Of a DNA stretch of 38,766 bases, positions 24,415-31,918 are shown piece by piece. The stretch comes from Lachnospiraceae bacterium (GTDB lineage Bacteria; Bacillota; Clostridia; Lachnospirales; Lachnospiraceae): positions 1-38,766 of the forward strand of contig JAAWNY010000026.1 of the NCBI GenBank assembly GCA_022799175.1. The letters are read 5' to 3'. Both the position numbers and the translations under genes were made by a program. The notes under the pieces are model-generated. The model did no database searches. It was not told where the DNA came from and saw only the letters and a list, made by a program, of their open reading frames with translations. The stretch's first letter is position 1. Each line of letters starts with the position of its first letter.

Positions 24415-26304
24415 ATGAAATGTAGTTATTGTGGAAACGAATTAAAGGAAAACGATGCCAAGTGTTCCTTTTGCGGACAGCCGGTGGAAGGAGCTATACC
24501 GACAGAGGAAGGCAGCCAGGCATTGACTGCAGATATGACAGGAGAAAAGCCAGCAGAAACTGAGCCTCAGACGGGGACGTCAGCGGAGGCATTTAGCTTG
24601 CCGGAGTCTGCAAGCGAATTACTGAATGGAGGTCCGATACAGCCTAAAAAGAAGTCCGGAGCGAAGATTGCCCTGATTGCGGTGGCAGCAGCGGCCGTGA
24701 TTGGGATTGGCGCATTTGCCATGGTGAAGTTAACGGAGAAAGATCCCAAGGAGGTAGTGATTGCGGCTTTTGAGAATATTTATACAGAAGATCAAGTCAA
24801 TCCGATGGAAGAGATGTTTGGTTTGTCTCAGTTCCAGGAGTATGCGGCAGGCGGCAGCCAGCAGGTAAAGACAGAGCTGGTGTTGGAAAGCTGTTCGGAG
24901 GAAACCGTGAACCAACTGGCCGGTGGCGGGATTCGCACAGAATTTAAGTATGACAGAGAGAACCAAAAGGGTTCCTTTGATCTGGGCGTTCTGTATAATA
25001 ATATGGATTTGATGAAACTGAACCTTTATTATGGGGAGCAGACCGTGATGGCGGCAGTGCCGGAGCTAAGTAGCCGGGTGTTTACGCTGGATATCAGCGA
25101 GGGGCTGGTGGAACGCTTAAAAAACTCGCCGACATTGGGACCCGTTTTGGAAGATTCTGATGTGAATCTAGAGGAACTGGCAGAATTTTATCAGGAATAT
25201 ATCGCTTGGGTCCAGTCAAAGATGGAAGAGGGAACCGCATCCGATCCTTATGGTATCAAGGATGTGTGGAAACGGTATCAGGAGGGCAGCCAGGCCCAGG
25301 AGAATTTCAAAGCGGCGTTGACAGTGGAAAAAGCAGAAAAGGGTTCTTTCCTGATGGATGGCAAGGAGGTATCTTGCAAAGGATACCAGGTCCATGTCAG
25401 CAAGGATTCTATGATTTCATTTTTGCGGACTTCTGCAGATTTCTTTTTGCAGGATGAAGAGTTGAAGGAGAATTTTCTGGAGAATTTGCGCATGAGTCTA
25501 CGGATGATTGAGATCACCGGCGGAGCGGGAGCGACAGAGGCATTGGGCGGCTTGTCTGTGGAGGAACAGCTAGAAGAGAATTATGAGGAAGTAAAAAAAG
25601 CTGTCGATGAGGCGATTGATACACTGGAACAGGTTCTAGGAGATGTGGAGATGTTGGTTCATGTAGATGCAAAAGGCCGGTTGGCTTCCGTAGAGGGGAA
25701 GACGGCTCTGAATGATGAAGGCGAAGTTATGGATGTGACATTCAGCCTGATTCTTCAGGGGGGAAGTTATCTGACTCAGAATGCACAAGCCAAAGTGGTT
25801 CTGACGGAGGATGGAGAAACCGTGAATTTTGAAATGGTGAAACAGGGCGCTTATGATAAAAATCAGTTGACTGGGGACATTTCCTTTGATGTGTATGTAG
25901 AAGAGGAAGATCATATGGGAGTGATGGTAAGCAGCACTTATTATGCCGAGGATGGAGATTTCGATGTGAAGGCGGAAGTGGCAGTGGATCATGAAAAAGT
26001 GCTGGGACTGTCGGCGACGGGTGTCATCAGCGAATTGGAAAAAGGTTCTGTACTTCATATGGATTTGGATGAGTTGCGGGTGGATGTACCAGATTCTAAT
26101 ACATGGAGTATGGGAACGGATGATGTTTATGTGACGCTGAGCGGGGAATATGATTTGCGGCCTTTATCAGAGGAAGTGACGGAACCAGAGGGAGAAAAGC
26201 TGGATATATTGGCAGCTACGGAGGATGATTGGCAGGAAATCATGATGGAAGTATATATGGGAGTAATGGATATCGCCAGTCAGTTAGCGCCAGTGATGAA
26301 TTAA
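24415..26304 (+). CDS. zinc-ribbon membrane protein with large extracytoplasmic domain
   Basis: A 629-residue protein; it resembles zinc-ribbon proteins annotated as DUF6583 in Lachnospiraceae, a tentative match. Residues 1-25 are a zinc ribbon with CSYC and CSFC knuckles, expected in the cytoplasm. A low-complexity acidic linker leads to one membrane helix (about 84-104: Ala/Ile/Val-rich). The remaining 520 residues should be outside the cell. They are mostly acidic, with beta-rich repeated stretches resembling lipoprotein-like barrels. ATG 24415 is preferred to 24397 because GGGAGG stands eight bases upstream. It sits between the ATPase and two permeases, so it may be an accessory or sensor of that exporter; this is inference from position. 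Confidence 0.75.
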   Translation: MKCSYCGNELKENDAKCSFCGQPVEGAIPTEEGSQALTADMTGEKPAETEPQTGTSAEAFSLPESASELLNGGPIQPKKKSGAKIALIAVAAAAVIGIGAFAMVKLTEKDPKEVVIAAFENIYTEDQVNPMEEMFGLSQFQEYAAGGSQQVKTELVLESCSEETVNQLAGGGIRTEFKYDRENQKGSFDLGVLYNNMDLMKLNLYYGEQTVMAAVPELSSRVFTLDISEGLVERLKNSPTLGPVLEDSDVNLEELAEFYQEYIAWVQSKMEEGTASDPYGIKDVWKRYQEGSQAQENFKAALTVEKAEKGSFLMDGKEVSCKGYQVHVSKDSMISFLRTSADFFLQDEELKENFLENLRMSLRMIEITGGAGATEALGGLSVEEQLEENYEEVKKAVDEAIDTLEQVLGDVEMLVHVDAKGRLASVEGKTALNDEGEVMDVTFSLILQGGSYLTQNAQAKVVLTEDGETVNFEMVKQGAYDKNQLTGDISFDVYVEEEDHMGVMVSSTYYAEDGDFDVKAEVAVDHEKVLGLSATGVISELEKGSVLHMDLDELRVDVPDSNTWSMGTDDVYVTLSGEYDLRPLSEEVTEPEGEKLDILAATEDDWQEIMMEVYMGVMDIASQLAPVMN

Positions 26305-26333
26305 AGGATAGAAAAGAATCGGGGAATGAAGAT

Positions 26334-27602
26334 ATGTCAATGCGTCTGGTTTTTTGGAAACTGGAACTGAAAAGAGCATACCGGAGATTTCCACAGATGT
26401 TTGCGGGGGCAATCGCACTGCTGTTTCTGGCGGGGGCGATTGCCCTTTTAGCAGGGCGTGCCTTATATGGGGATACAGTTATGGGACGAGTCTTGGTTGG
26501 AGTAGTGCTGCCCAAAGAAGATGGGGTGGCCAGGCAGATGATTTCCATGATCCGGTCTCTGGACAGTGTGAACAGTTTGTGCGATTTTCAGTATCTGGAA
26601 CGGGAAGAGAGTCTTAAGAGGTTGCAAAACGGGGAATTGAATGCCGTGATGGATATACCAGAGGGGCTGATTCAGGGGATTATGGATGGGAGTAATCCAA
26701 CCGTGCGGATCCTGCTTCCCCAAAATGCCTGGCTAGAAAGCCGGATTTTTAGGGAACTGACAGAGGCCGGAGCAAAGATCTTAGGAGCTTCTCAGGCTGG
26801 AATTTATGCCGGAAATGAGTTGTATCTGCAAAAGGATCTGGAAGCAAAGATTCCGGAACTGGAACAAGATTTAAATCAAATATTTCTGTCTTATAGCCTG
26901 CCGCGGGAAGACTATTTCCGTCATTTGCGGGTGAGTGCGACCGGGGATGTGGAGGTGCCGGTTTTTTATGGAATCAGCGCGTATGTGTTGTTTTTATTGT
27001 TGTTATCGATTCCGGCATCCGGGTATTTGTTGCCTGTTTCACCGGTGATGCGAAGAAAGCTGACGTTGGCAGGAGTGGGAACTGCCAGCCGGGTTTTTGG
27101 GAGAATTGTCAGTTTAGGGAGTCTTTTCTTGGTGATAACTGCGATAGCAGGGGGATTGGTAAAAGGAGGGCTTTTGCTGCTGGAAAAACGGTTCAGAGGG
27201 AAGGGACTTCGGATGTCAGGATTTTTCCTGGAAAAAACCAGCGGCGCTGAGGGGGGAATTGTGTCAGGAATACTGGCAGTGCTGATATTGGTGGTGGTTT
27301 GTTTGGGTGCGGCAGCATTGGCAGTTGTGATTTATCAGATGGCAGGCTCTTTGCTTGGCGGGATTATGCTGCTATTTTTGACGGTGACAGCTCAACATTT
27401 TCTGGCAGGGGGATTTCTTCCCACGGTCTTTTTGCCGGAGGGAATCCGACATCTGGCTCCGGGAATGCCTTCGGCCATTTTGATGGCAGGGGTACAGATG
27501 GCACTGACCCGGACATGGTCGTTAACCGTAACGATAAAACTACTGGGAATGCTTCTGATGTGTTTTTTGTTGACGGTATGGCTGGAAAGGAAGGAAAGAT
27601 GA
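26334..27602 (+). CDS. ABC-2 type transporter permease, first subunit
   Basis: A 422-residue membrane protein with ABC-2 exporter topology. One helix lies near the N-terminus (about 22-44), then an extracytoplasmic domain of about 160 residues, then a cluster of about five to six helices from about residue 205 to the end. The extracellular stretch has the LKRLQNGELNAVMDIPEGL pattern seen in ABC2_membrane proteins. ATG 26334 follows GGGG about ten bases upstream; the frame itself opens inside the previous gene. Its stop overlaps the next ATG (ATGA), so it is coupled to the second permease. Function and cargo are unknown. Confidence 0.8.
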   Translation: MSMRLVFWKLELKRAYRRFPQMFAGAIALLFLAGAIALLAGRALYGDTVMGRVLVGVVLPKEDGVARQMISMIRSLDSVNSLCDFQYLEREESLKRLQNGELNAVMDIPEGLIQGIMDGSNPTVRILLPQNAWLESRIFRELTEAGAKILGASQAGIYAGNELYLQKDLEAKIPELEQDLNQIFLSYSLPREDYFRHLRVSATGDVEVPVFYGISAYVLFLLLLSIPASGYLLPVSPVMRRKLTLAGVGTASRVFGRIVSLGSLFLVITAIAGGLVKGGLLLLEKRFRGKGLRMSGFFLEKTSGAEGGIVSGILAVLILVVVCLGAAALAVVIYQMAGSLLGGIMLLFLTVTAQHFLAGGFLPTVFLPEGIRHLAPGMPSAILMAGVQMALTRTWSLTVTIKLLGMLLMCFLLTVWLERKER

Positions 27603-28693
27603 CAGAGGGGATAGGCAGAATTGGTATATGGTTTTTTTTGTCTTGTAAGAGACATTTGCACAAATGGTCATTCTTAATAATTCTTTTGCTGCTTCCGGTG
27701 GGAACCTTGATGATTCGTGGATCAGAGAAAGAAACTGCGGCGGAAATTCGGATCGCAATTTGTGTGGAACAGGAGAAGGTTTATGAGAAAGAAACAACAA
27801 GGGGACTAGAACAAGAACTAGTAGAATCTTTGGTGAACCGGTCGGCAGGAGATGGATTGTTTTGCTTTTATCAGTGTGAGAATGAACAGCAGGTAAAGGA
27901 GGAAGTGGCTTCCCGGCGGGCAGAGTGCGGATATGTGATTTCAGCAGAATTGCAAAAACAGATGGACCGCAAAAAGTTTAAACGGAGTATTCGGGTCTAT
28001 TCCGCACCTTCTACAATGGCAGCGCAGCTGTCCTCAGAGGTGGTATTTGCGGCTATGATTTCGCTGTATGATCGGAAATTATTTGAACAATACACTTCAG
28101 AAAAGCTGGAGGCGGCAGGAAGAAGTTACAGTCAGGAGAATGTCAAGCAACTTTATGACAAATGGAATGAAAATGGAAGTACGTTTCATTTTACCTATGA
28201 AATGGTTGATGGGAAAGGACAGATGGTCGGGAAACCGATGGCAACCTCGGTATTTCCTGTTCGCGGAATCGTGGCAGTCTATCTGTTTGTGATTGGTCTC
28301 TATAGTGCGGTGATCGATTTGACAGATGAAAAAAAACATTTATTTCTGGCAGTACCTTATGGAATTCGGACGGGATGCCGTCTGGCAGCGATGGCAGCAC
28401 CCGTATTTTTGGCCGGAATATCCGGATTGGCGGCGCTGAGGACAGGGAATGTGGACTGGCGTGGGGGATATGAGTGGATGGTGCTAGCAGGTTATGGTGT
28501 TGTGGTGATTTTGTTTTCCCGGATGGTATGTCTGATTTGCCGCCAGGAAGCCCTGATCGGCAGTCTGATTCCCTTTTTTCTGGCAGGCAGTCTGATTTTC
28601 TGCCCGGTGTTTTTGGATATCGGGAAATATATACCAGAATTTGAAATGCTAGAGAGGTTTTTTTTGCCTTCTTATTATTTGCGAATGTTTTGA
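27599..28693 (+). CDS. ABC-2 type transporter permease, second subunit
   Basis: A 364-residue membrane protein built like its neighbour: helix 1 at about 23-41, an extracytoplasmic domain of about 180 residues (including ECGYVISAELQKQMD), then about five to six helices. It is expected to pair with the first permease and the upstream ATPase as a heterodimeric exporter. The ATG overlaps the previous stop by four bases, with AAGGAAGG upstream. The longer open frame back to 27299 runs in a shadow of the first permease and is not used. It is the last gene before the large inverted repeat, which may also end its transcript. Confidence 0.8.
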   Translation: MTEGIGRIGIWFFLSCKRHLHKWSFLIILLLLPVGTLMIRGSEKETAAEIRIAICVEQEKVYEKETTRGLEQELVESLVNRSAGDGLFCFYQCENEQQVKEEVASRRAECGYVISAELQKQMDRKKFKRSIRVYSAPSTMAAQLSSEVVFAAMISLYDRKLFEQYTSEKLEAAGRSYSQENVKQLYDKWNENGSTFHFTYEMVDGKGQMVGKPMATSVFPVRGIVAVYLFVIGLYSAVIDLTDEKKHLFLAVPYGIRTGCRLAAMAAPVFLAGISGLAALRTGNVDWRGGYEWMVLAGYGVVVILFSRMVCLICRQEALIGSLIPFFLAGSLIFCPVFLDIGKYIPEFEMLERFFLPSYYLRMF

Positions 28694-28709
28694 AGGTATT
28701 GAGGGTACG

Positions 28710-28971
28710 CTTTGGAGAAAAGAAAGAAGGGAGAAGAATTTTAAAGTACCAAGTCTGGCTGCTTTGCATTTGCAGAGATTTTAGGAGTTCTTAAACTTCT
28801 GGATTTTGCATTGAAACGAAAAGGTACACTGTTTGAGCACAGCGAGTTTGGACATTTTCGTTTCGTTTTTAGCAAAATGCAGGAAGTTTTAGAACTCCTT
28901 AAATCTCGAAACAGCAAAGCAGCCAGACTTGGTACTTTAAAATTCTTCTCCCTTCTTTCTTTTCTCCAAAG
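28710..28971. repeat. long inverted-repeat element with perfect 58-bp arms
   Basis: The arms 28710-28767 and 28914-28971 are perfect reverse complements over 58 bases. Inside them lie a second, imperfect pair of about 55 bases (roughly 28768-28825 with 28855-28913) and a loop of about 30 bases. As RNA this would fold into one hairpin of about 260 bases. It carries no open reading frame of note. The core recurs, inverted, at 38661-38766. It fills most of the gap between the ABC permease gene and the Mrp promoter, so it may act as a terminator, a MITE-like mobile repeat, or a structured RNA. Confidence 0.9.
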
Positions 28972-29066
28972 TCAGTGATACAATTTTTCTTCTTGATTTT
29001 TTGTTTTCTTTGACATTTTTAGGTTACTATTTTAAGGATACCTGGAGAACTTAACGCCACATAAAC

Positions 29067-29095
29067 TTGTATTTCCTTGGAAACCGAGTTATAAT
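29067..29095 (+). promoter_or_regulatory. promoter of the Mrp antiporter operon
   Basis: TTGTAT (29067-29072) and TATAAT (29090-29095) are separated by 17 bases and lie 23 bases before the mrpE start codon. It is the only convincing promoter seen for the ten-gene operon. The short distance leaves a leader of about 17 bases. Confidence 0.7.
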
Positions 29096-29118
29096 GTTTG
29101 GGAAAAGGGGGCCTGACT

Positions 29119-29598
29119 ATGTTTTTTCTGATATTTGCAGTGTGGCTGATCTTAAATGGCAAAGTGACAGTGGAAATCTGCCTCTTTGGCGTTGGGATAT
29201 CGGCGACGCTGATTTTTTTTATGTGTCGGTTTATGGATTATAGTCTGAAAAAGGAACGGTTGTTATTTTGTCTGATACCATCGTTGATGCGCTATTTTTG
29301 GGTATTGATAGAAGAGATTGTCAAGGCTAATATGTGTGTGTTGAAATTGATTCTTTCGCCAGAACTGCAGCCGGAGCCAGCGCTAGTATATTTTGAGACA
29401 CGTCTGACGAGTGGTACAGCCAGAACCCTTTTGGCGAATTCTATCACGCTGACTCCAGGAACCATCACAATCTCAGTGGAGGAGAATCAATTTTGCGTTC
29501 ATTGTCTGGACAAGGAGTTGGCTGAGGGCATGGAAAACTCGGTATTTGTGGAGCTTTTGGAGGAAATGGAGGGAAAGATCAAGAAATGGAGCTGTTGA
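29119..29598 (+). CDS. mrpE: Na+/H+ antiporter subunit E
   Basis: MrpE/MnhE family, 159 residues. Two hydrophobic helices cover about residues 1-40 and a third lies around 50-65; a cytosolic domain follows with the family block LTSGTARTLLANSITLTPGTITISVE. In Mrp antiporters this subunit helps assemble the complex in the membrane. ATG 29119 is used because AGGGGG stands about nine bases upstream; the frame is open seven codons further. It is the first gene of the operon and overlaps mrpF by 13 bases. Confidence 0.92.
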   Translation: MFFLIFAVWLILNGKVTVEICLFGVGISATLIFFMCRFMDYSLKKERLLFCLIPSLMRYFWVLIEEIVKANMCVLKLILSPELQPEPALVYFETRLTSGTARTLLANSITLTPGTITISVEENQFCVHCLDKELAEGMENSVFVELLEEMEGKIKKWSC

Positions 29599-29969
29599 GG
29601 ACGGGGTATGATGGAGTGTTGATTGGTATGATGATCGTTTTGGCGATATTGATTATCGTGAGTATGGTGCGTTCCGTGTTGGGGCCACGGATTGCCGACC
29701 GGATTATTGCGGTGAATATGACAGGGACGATGATCATTATGATAATTGCCATTTTGTCTGTATACTTGGAGGAAAATTATCTGGTGGATGTGTGTCTGAT
29801 TTATGCAATGATCAGTTTTTTAGGCGTGGTGGTATTGTGTAAAGTATACACTGGGGTTTATCTGCAGAAAAAGCAGATGAAAGCGGATTTGGCAGCTGTG
29901 GAGGATAATTTAAAACATCAACATCCGGATTTCCAAGAGGAGAAGTCTACAAAAAAGAGTGGGAGGTAA
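29586..29969 (+). CDS. mrpF: Na+/H+ antiporter subunit F
   Basis: MrpF/MnhF family, 127 residues with three membrane helices. Family signs are VRSVLGPRIADRIIAVNMTGT and YLVDVCLIYAMISFLG. The C-terminal 35 residues are charged and longer than in many relatives. It overlaps mrpE at its start and mrpG begins just after, so translation is coupled across the operon. Confidence 0.92.
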   Translation: MELLRTGYDGVLIGMMIVLAILIIVSMVRSVLGPRIADRIIAVNMTGTMIIMIIAILSVYLEENYLVDVCLIYAMISFLGVVVLCKVYTGVYLQKKQMKADLAAVEDNLKHQHPDFQEEKSTKKSGR

Positions 29970-29973
29970 TGGC

Positions 29974-30324
29974 ATGATAGTCGATGGAATACGTCTAATA
30001 ACAGCGGCAGGTTTGTTGGTTTTGGGCCTTTTTTTTGAAATTTTGGCGGTGTTTGGTGTGAATCGTTTTCATCGAGCCTTGAATCGGATGCACGCTGCAG
30101 CTATGGGAGATACATTGGGAATTTTTTTTGTGTTATTGGGATTAATGGTGATAAGAGGATTTTCTATGGACTCTTTGAAATTGTTTTTAGTGGTAGCATT
30201 TTTTTGGATTGCATCGCCGGTGTCAGGACATATGATCAGCCGCTTAGAGGCGATGACGGACGAAGAGTTGGGTGAGATCACAGTGATTCGTAAAGAACTT
30301 AAGACAAAGGAGCCGAAACAATGA
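29974..30324 (+). CDS. mrpG: Na+/H+ antiporter subunit G
   Basis: MrpG/MnhG/PhaG family, 116 residues and three membrane helices. It shows the family block FHRALNRMHAAAMGDTLG and WIASPVSGHMISR. ATG 29974 is preferred to an in-frame GTG at 29959 because GGGAGG lies eight bases upstream. The stop overlaps the next start codon by four bases. Confidence 0.92.
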   Translation: MIVDGIRLITAAGLLVLGLFFEILAVFGVNRFHRALNRMHAAAMGDTLGIFFVLLGLMVIRGFSMDSLKLFLVVAFFWIASPVSGHMISRLEAMTDEELGEITVIRKELKTKEPKQ

Positions 30325-30587
30325 GATTATTTGAAATAATTTTACTGGTGAGTTTGGTAGTCTGTGCGGTTTCGGTGGCTTTTACTAAAGGTTTGCTGAC
30401 TTCGATTGTAATTTTTATGTCTTACAGTTTGATTATGTGTGTGATTTGGGTTCTTTTGCAGTCTCCGGATTTGGCAATTACGGAGGCGGCAGTGGGAGCA
30501 GGGGTGACTAGTATTCTGTTTTTTGTGACATTGAAGAAAATACGGGCGATCCGGAGGGAGGATCAGGATGAGCAGGCAAAGGGATGA
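30321..30587 (+). CDS. DUF4040/MbhD-like subunit (MrpA C-terminal domain as a separate protein)
   Basis: An 88-residue membrane protein with three helices. The block LQSPDLAITEAAVGAGVTS is typical of the MbhD/DUF4040 domain, found as a free subunit in membrane-bound hydrogenases (ND6-like) and as part of the C-terminal half of MrpA in classical Mrp. The Glu in the conserved helix is kept. It overlaps mrpG by four bases and the next gene by 20. Its presence as a free protein shows that MrpA is split in this operon. Confidence 0.88.
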   Translation: MRLFEIILLVSLVVCAVSVAFTKGLLTSIVIFMSYSLIMCVIWVLLQSPDLAITEAAVGAGVTSILFFVTLKKIRAIRREDQDEQAKG

Positions 30588-31539
30588 TTATGAGAACAGC
30601 TGGTGGAAAAAATTCAAAGGCTGGGTAGATGGAGAGGTAGACTTGCTGGCAGAAGGGATGGAAATCCGGGTACCGAAAACGCAAGAAGAGGGAGAATGGG
30701 ATGGAAAGCCGAAGGCGCTGATGTCAGCCGATAAAATGGGGAAGATGACGGATTCGCAAAAGAGGCGTGGTATCCGTTGGTTTCGCAGATTTTATCAGGT
30801 AATGTCTGTATTTTTATGTCTGAGTATTATTTTTGTGTTGCTGTGGACGGTGGCTTATCTGCCAGCATTTGGAAATGCGGGAAATCCGGATAATAATGAG
30901 GTGTCAGCTCGCTACATCGAAAAAGGGCTGCAGGAGACAGGAGCGATCAATATTGTGACAGGAATGATTTTAGATTATCGGGCTTTTGATACTTTTGGGG
31001 AGTCTTGTGTCCTTTTTATTGCTTCTTGTTGCGTGCTGGTATTGCTGCGGATAGATGAAGGCAAGGCGGGTGAAAAGGCGAGGAAACGGCTGGCAGAGTC
31101 CGATGACCGGCTGTTTGAACCAAAGAATGATGTGATTTTACAAAAATGTGCCTGTATTCTAGTGCCTCTGATTCTGGTATTTGGAATCTATATTGTTTTG
31201 AATGGGCATCTGTCACCAGGAGGAGGATTTTCCGGTGGGGCCGTGCTGGGATCGGGGCTGATTTTTTATTTGAATGCTTTTGGATTCCGGAAAACGGAAC
31301 GGTTTTTTACGGAAAAGGTCTACCGCCGCATAACGCTGTGTGCACTGACCTTTTATTGTCTGGCAAAGAGTTATTCTTTCTTTACTGGTGCCAATCATCT
31401 GGAAAGCAAGATTCCTTTGGGAACGCCGGGGGCAATCGTAAGCAGCGGGTTGATATTGCCTCTGAATATTTGTGTGGGTCTGGTGGTGGCCTGCACCATG
31501 TATGCTTTTTATGCTTTGTTTCGGAAAGGAGGAATGTAG
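30568..31539 (+). CDS. mrpB: MbhE-MrpB fusion subunit of the antiporter
   Basis: A 323-residue protein of two fused parts. Residues 1-70 are a charged, soluble N-terminal extension I cannot assign. About 75-165 resembles MbhE (AYLPAFGNAGNPDNNEVS and TGMILDYRAFDTFGE), which in classical Mrp lies at the end of MrpA. About 185-323 is MnhB/MrpB with GHLSPGGGFSGGAVLG and four helices. AGGGAGGATCAGG gives a good ribosome binding site. A fusion of MbhE with MrpB is known in some archaeal and clostridial clusters; the long N-terminal tail is the less usual part. Confidence 0.88.
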   Translation: MSRQRDDYENSWWKKFKGWVDGEVDLLAEGMEIRVPKTQEEGEWDGKPKALMSADKMGKMTDSQKRRGIRWFRRFYQVMSVFLCLSIIFVLLWTVAYLPAFGNAGNPDNNEVSARYIEKGLQETGAINIVTGMILDYRAFDTFGESCVLFIASCCVLVLLRIDEGKAGEKARKRLAESDDRLFEPKNDVILQKCACILVPLILVFGIYIVLNGHLSPGGGFSGGAVLGSGLIFYLNAFGFRKTERFFTEKVYRRITLCALTFYCLAKSYSFFTGANHLESKIPLGTPGAIVSSGLILPLNICVGLVVACTMYAFYALFRKGGM

Positions 31540-31540
31540 T

Positions 31541-31918
31541 ATGGATACACCGTTATTTGTCAATATGGAGGAGACGGTTTCCATTGTTCTTTTCGGGATT
31601 GGTTTTACCATGTTGATGCTTCACCGAAATTTGATTAAGAAAATTCTGGGCATGAATATTATGGATACGGCGGTGTATCTGTTTTTGGCGGTGAAAGGAT
31701 ATATTCGAGGGCGGATGGTGCCTATTGTGGTGGATGGCATTCAGGAAGTGTCGGCCTATATCAATCCGGTGCCCAGCGGTCTGGTATTGACGGGAATCGT
31801 GGTTTCTGTGAGTACTACGGCTTTGATGTTAGCTTTGACTATCCGGCTGTATGAGCGCTATGGCTCTCTTGATTTAGATGAGATTTTGATGCGGGCGAAA
31901 GAGGAGGAAAGAGTATGA
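31541..31918 (+). CDS. mrpC: Na+/H+ antiporter subunit C (NuoK-like)
   Basis: MrpC/MnhC family, homologous to NuoK, 125 residues and three membrane helices. Family blocks are LIKKILGMNIMDTAVYLF and NPVPSGLVLTGIVVSVSTTA, which ends in the conserved third helix. The frame is open from 31472; ATG 31541 is chosen because GGAGGAATG lies just before it and it gives the family length. It overlaps the next gene by four bases. Confidence 0.92.
   Translation: MDTPLFVNMEETVSIVLFGIGFTMLMLHRNLIKKILGMNIMDTAVYLFLAVKGYIRGRMVPIVVDGIQEVSAYINPVPSGLVLTGIVVSVSTTALMLALTIRLYERYGSLDLDEILMRAKEEERV

Noticed and set aside
27299-27598. N-terminal 100 residues of the longest frame of the second ABC permease
   Set aside because: This part lies in a shadow frame of the first permease gene. 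The ATG at 27599 overlaps the previous stop in a typical coupled arrangement with a good ribosome binding site.
28710-28971. Insertion sequence with terminal inverted repeats
   Set aside because: The interval is only 262 bases and encodes no transposase. It is reported as a repeat element instead.
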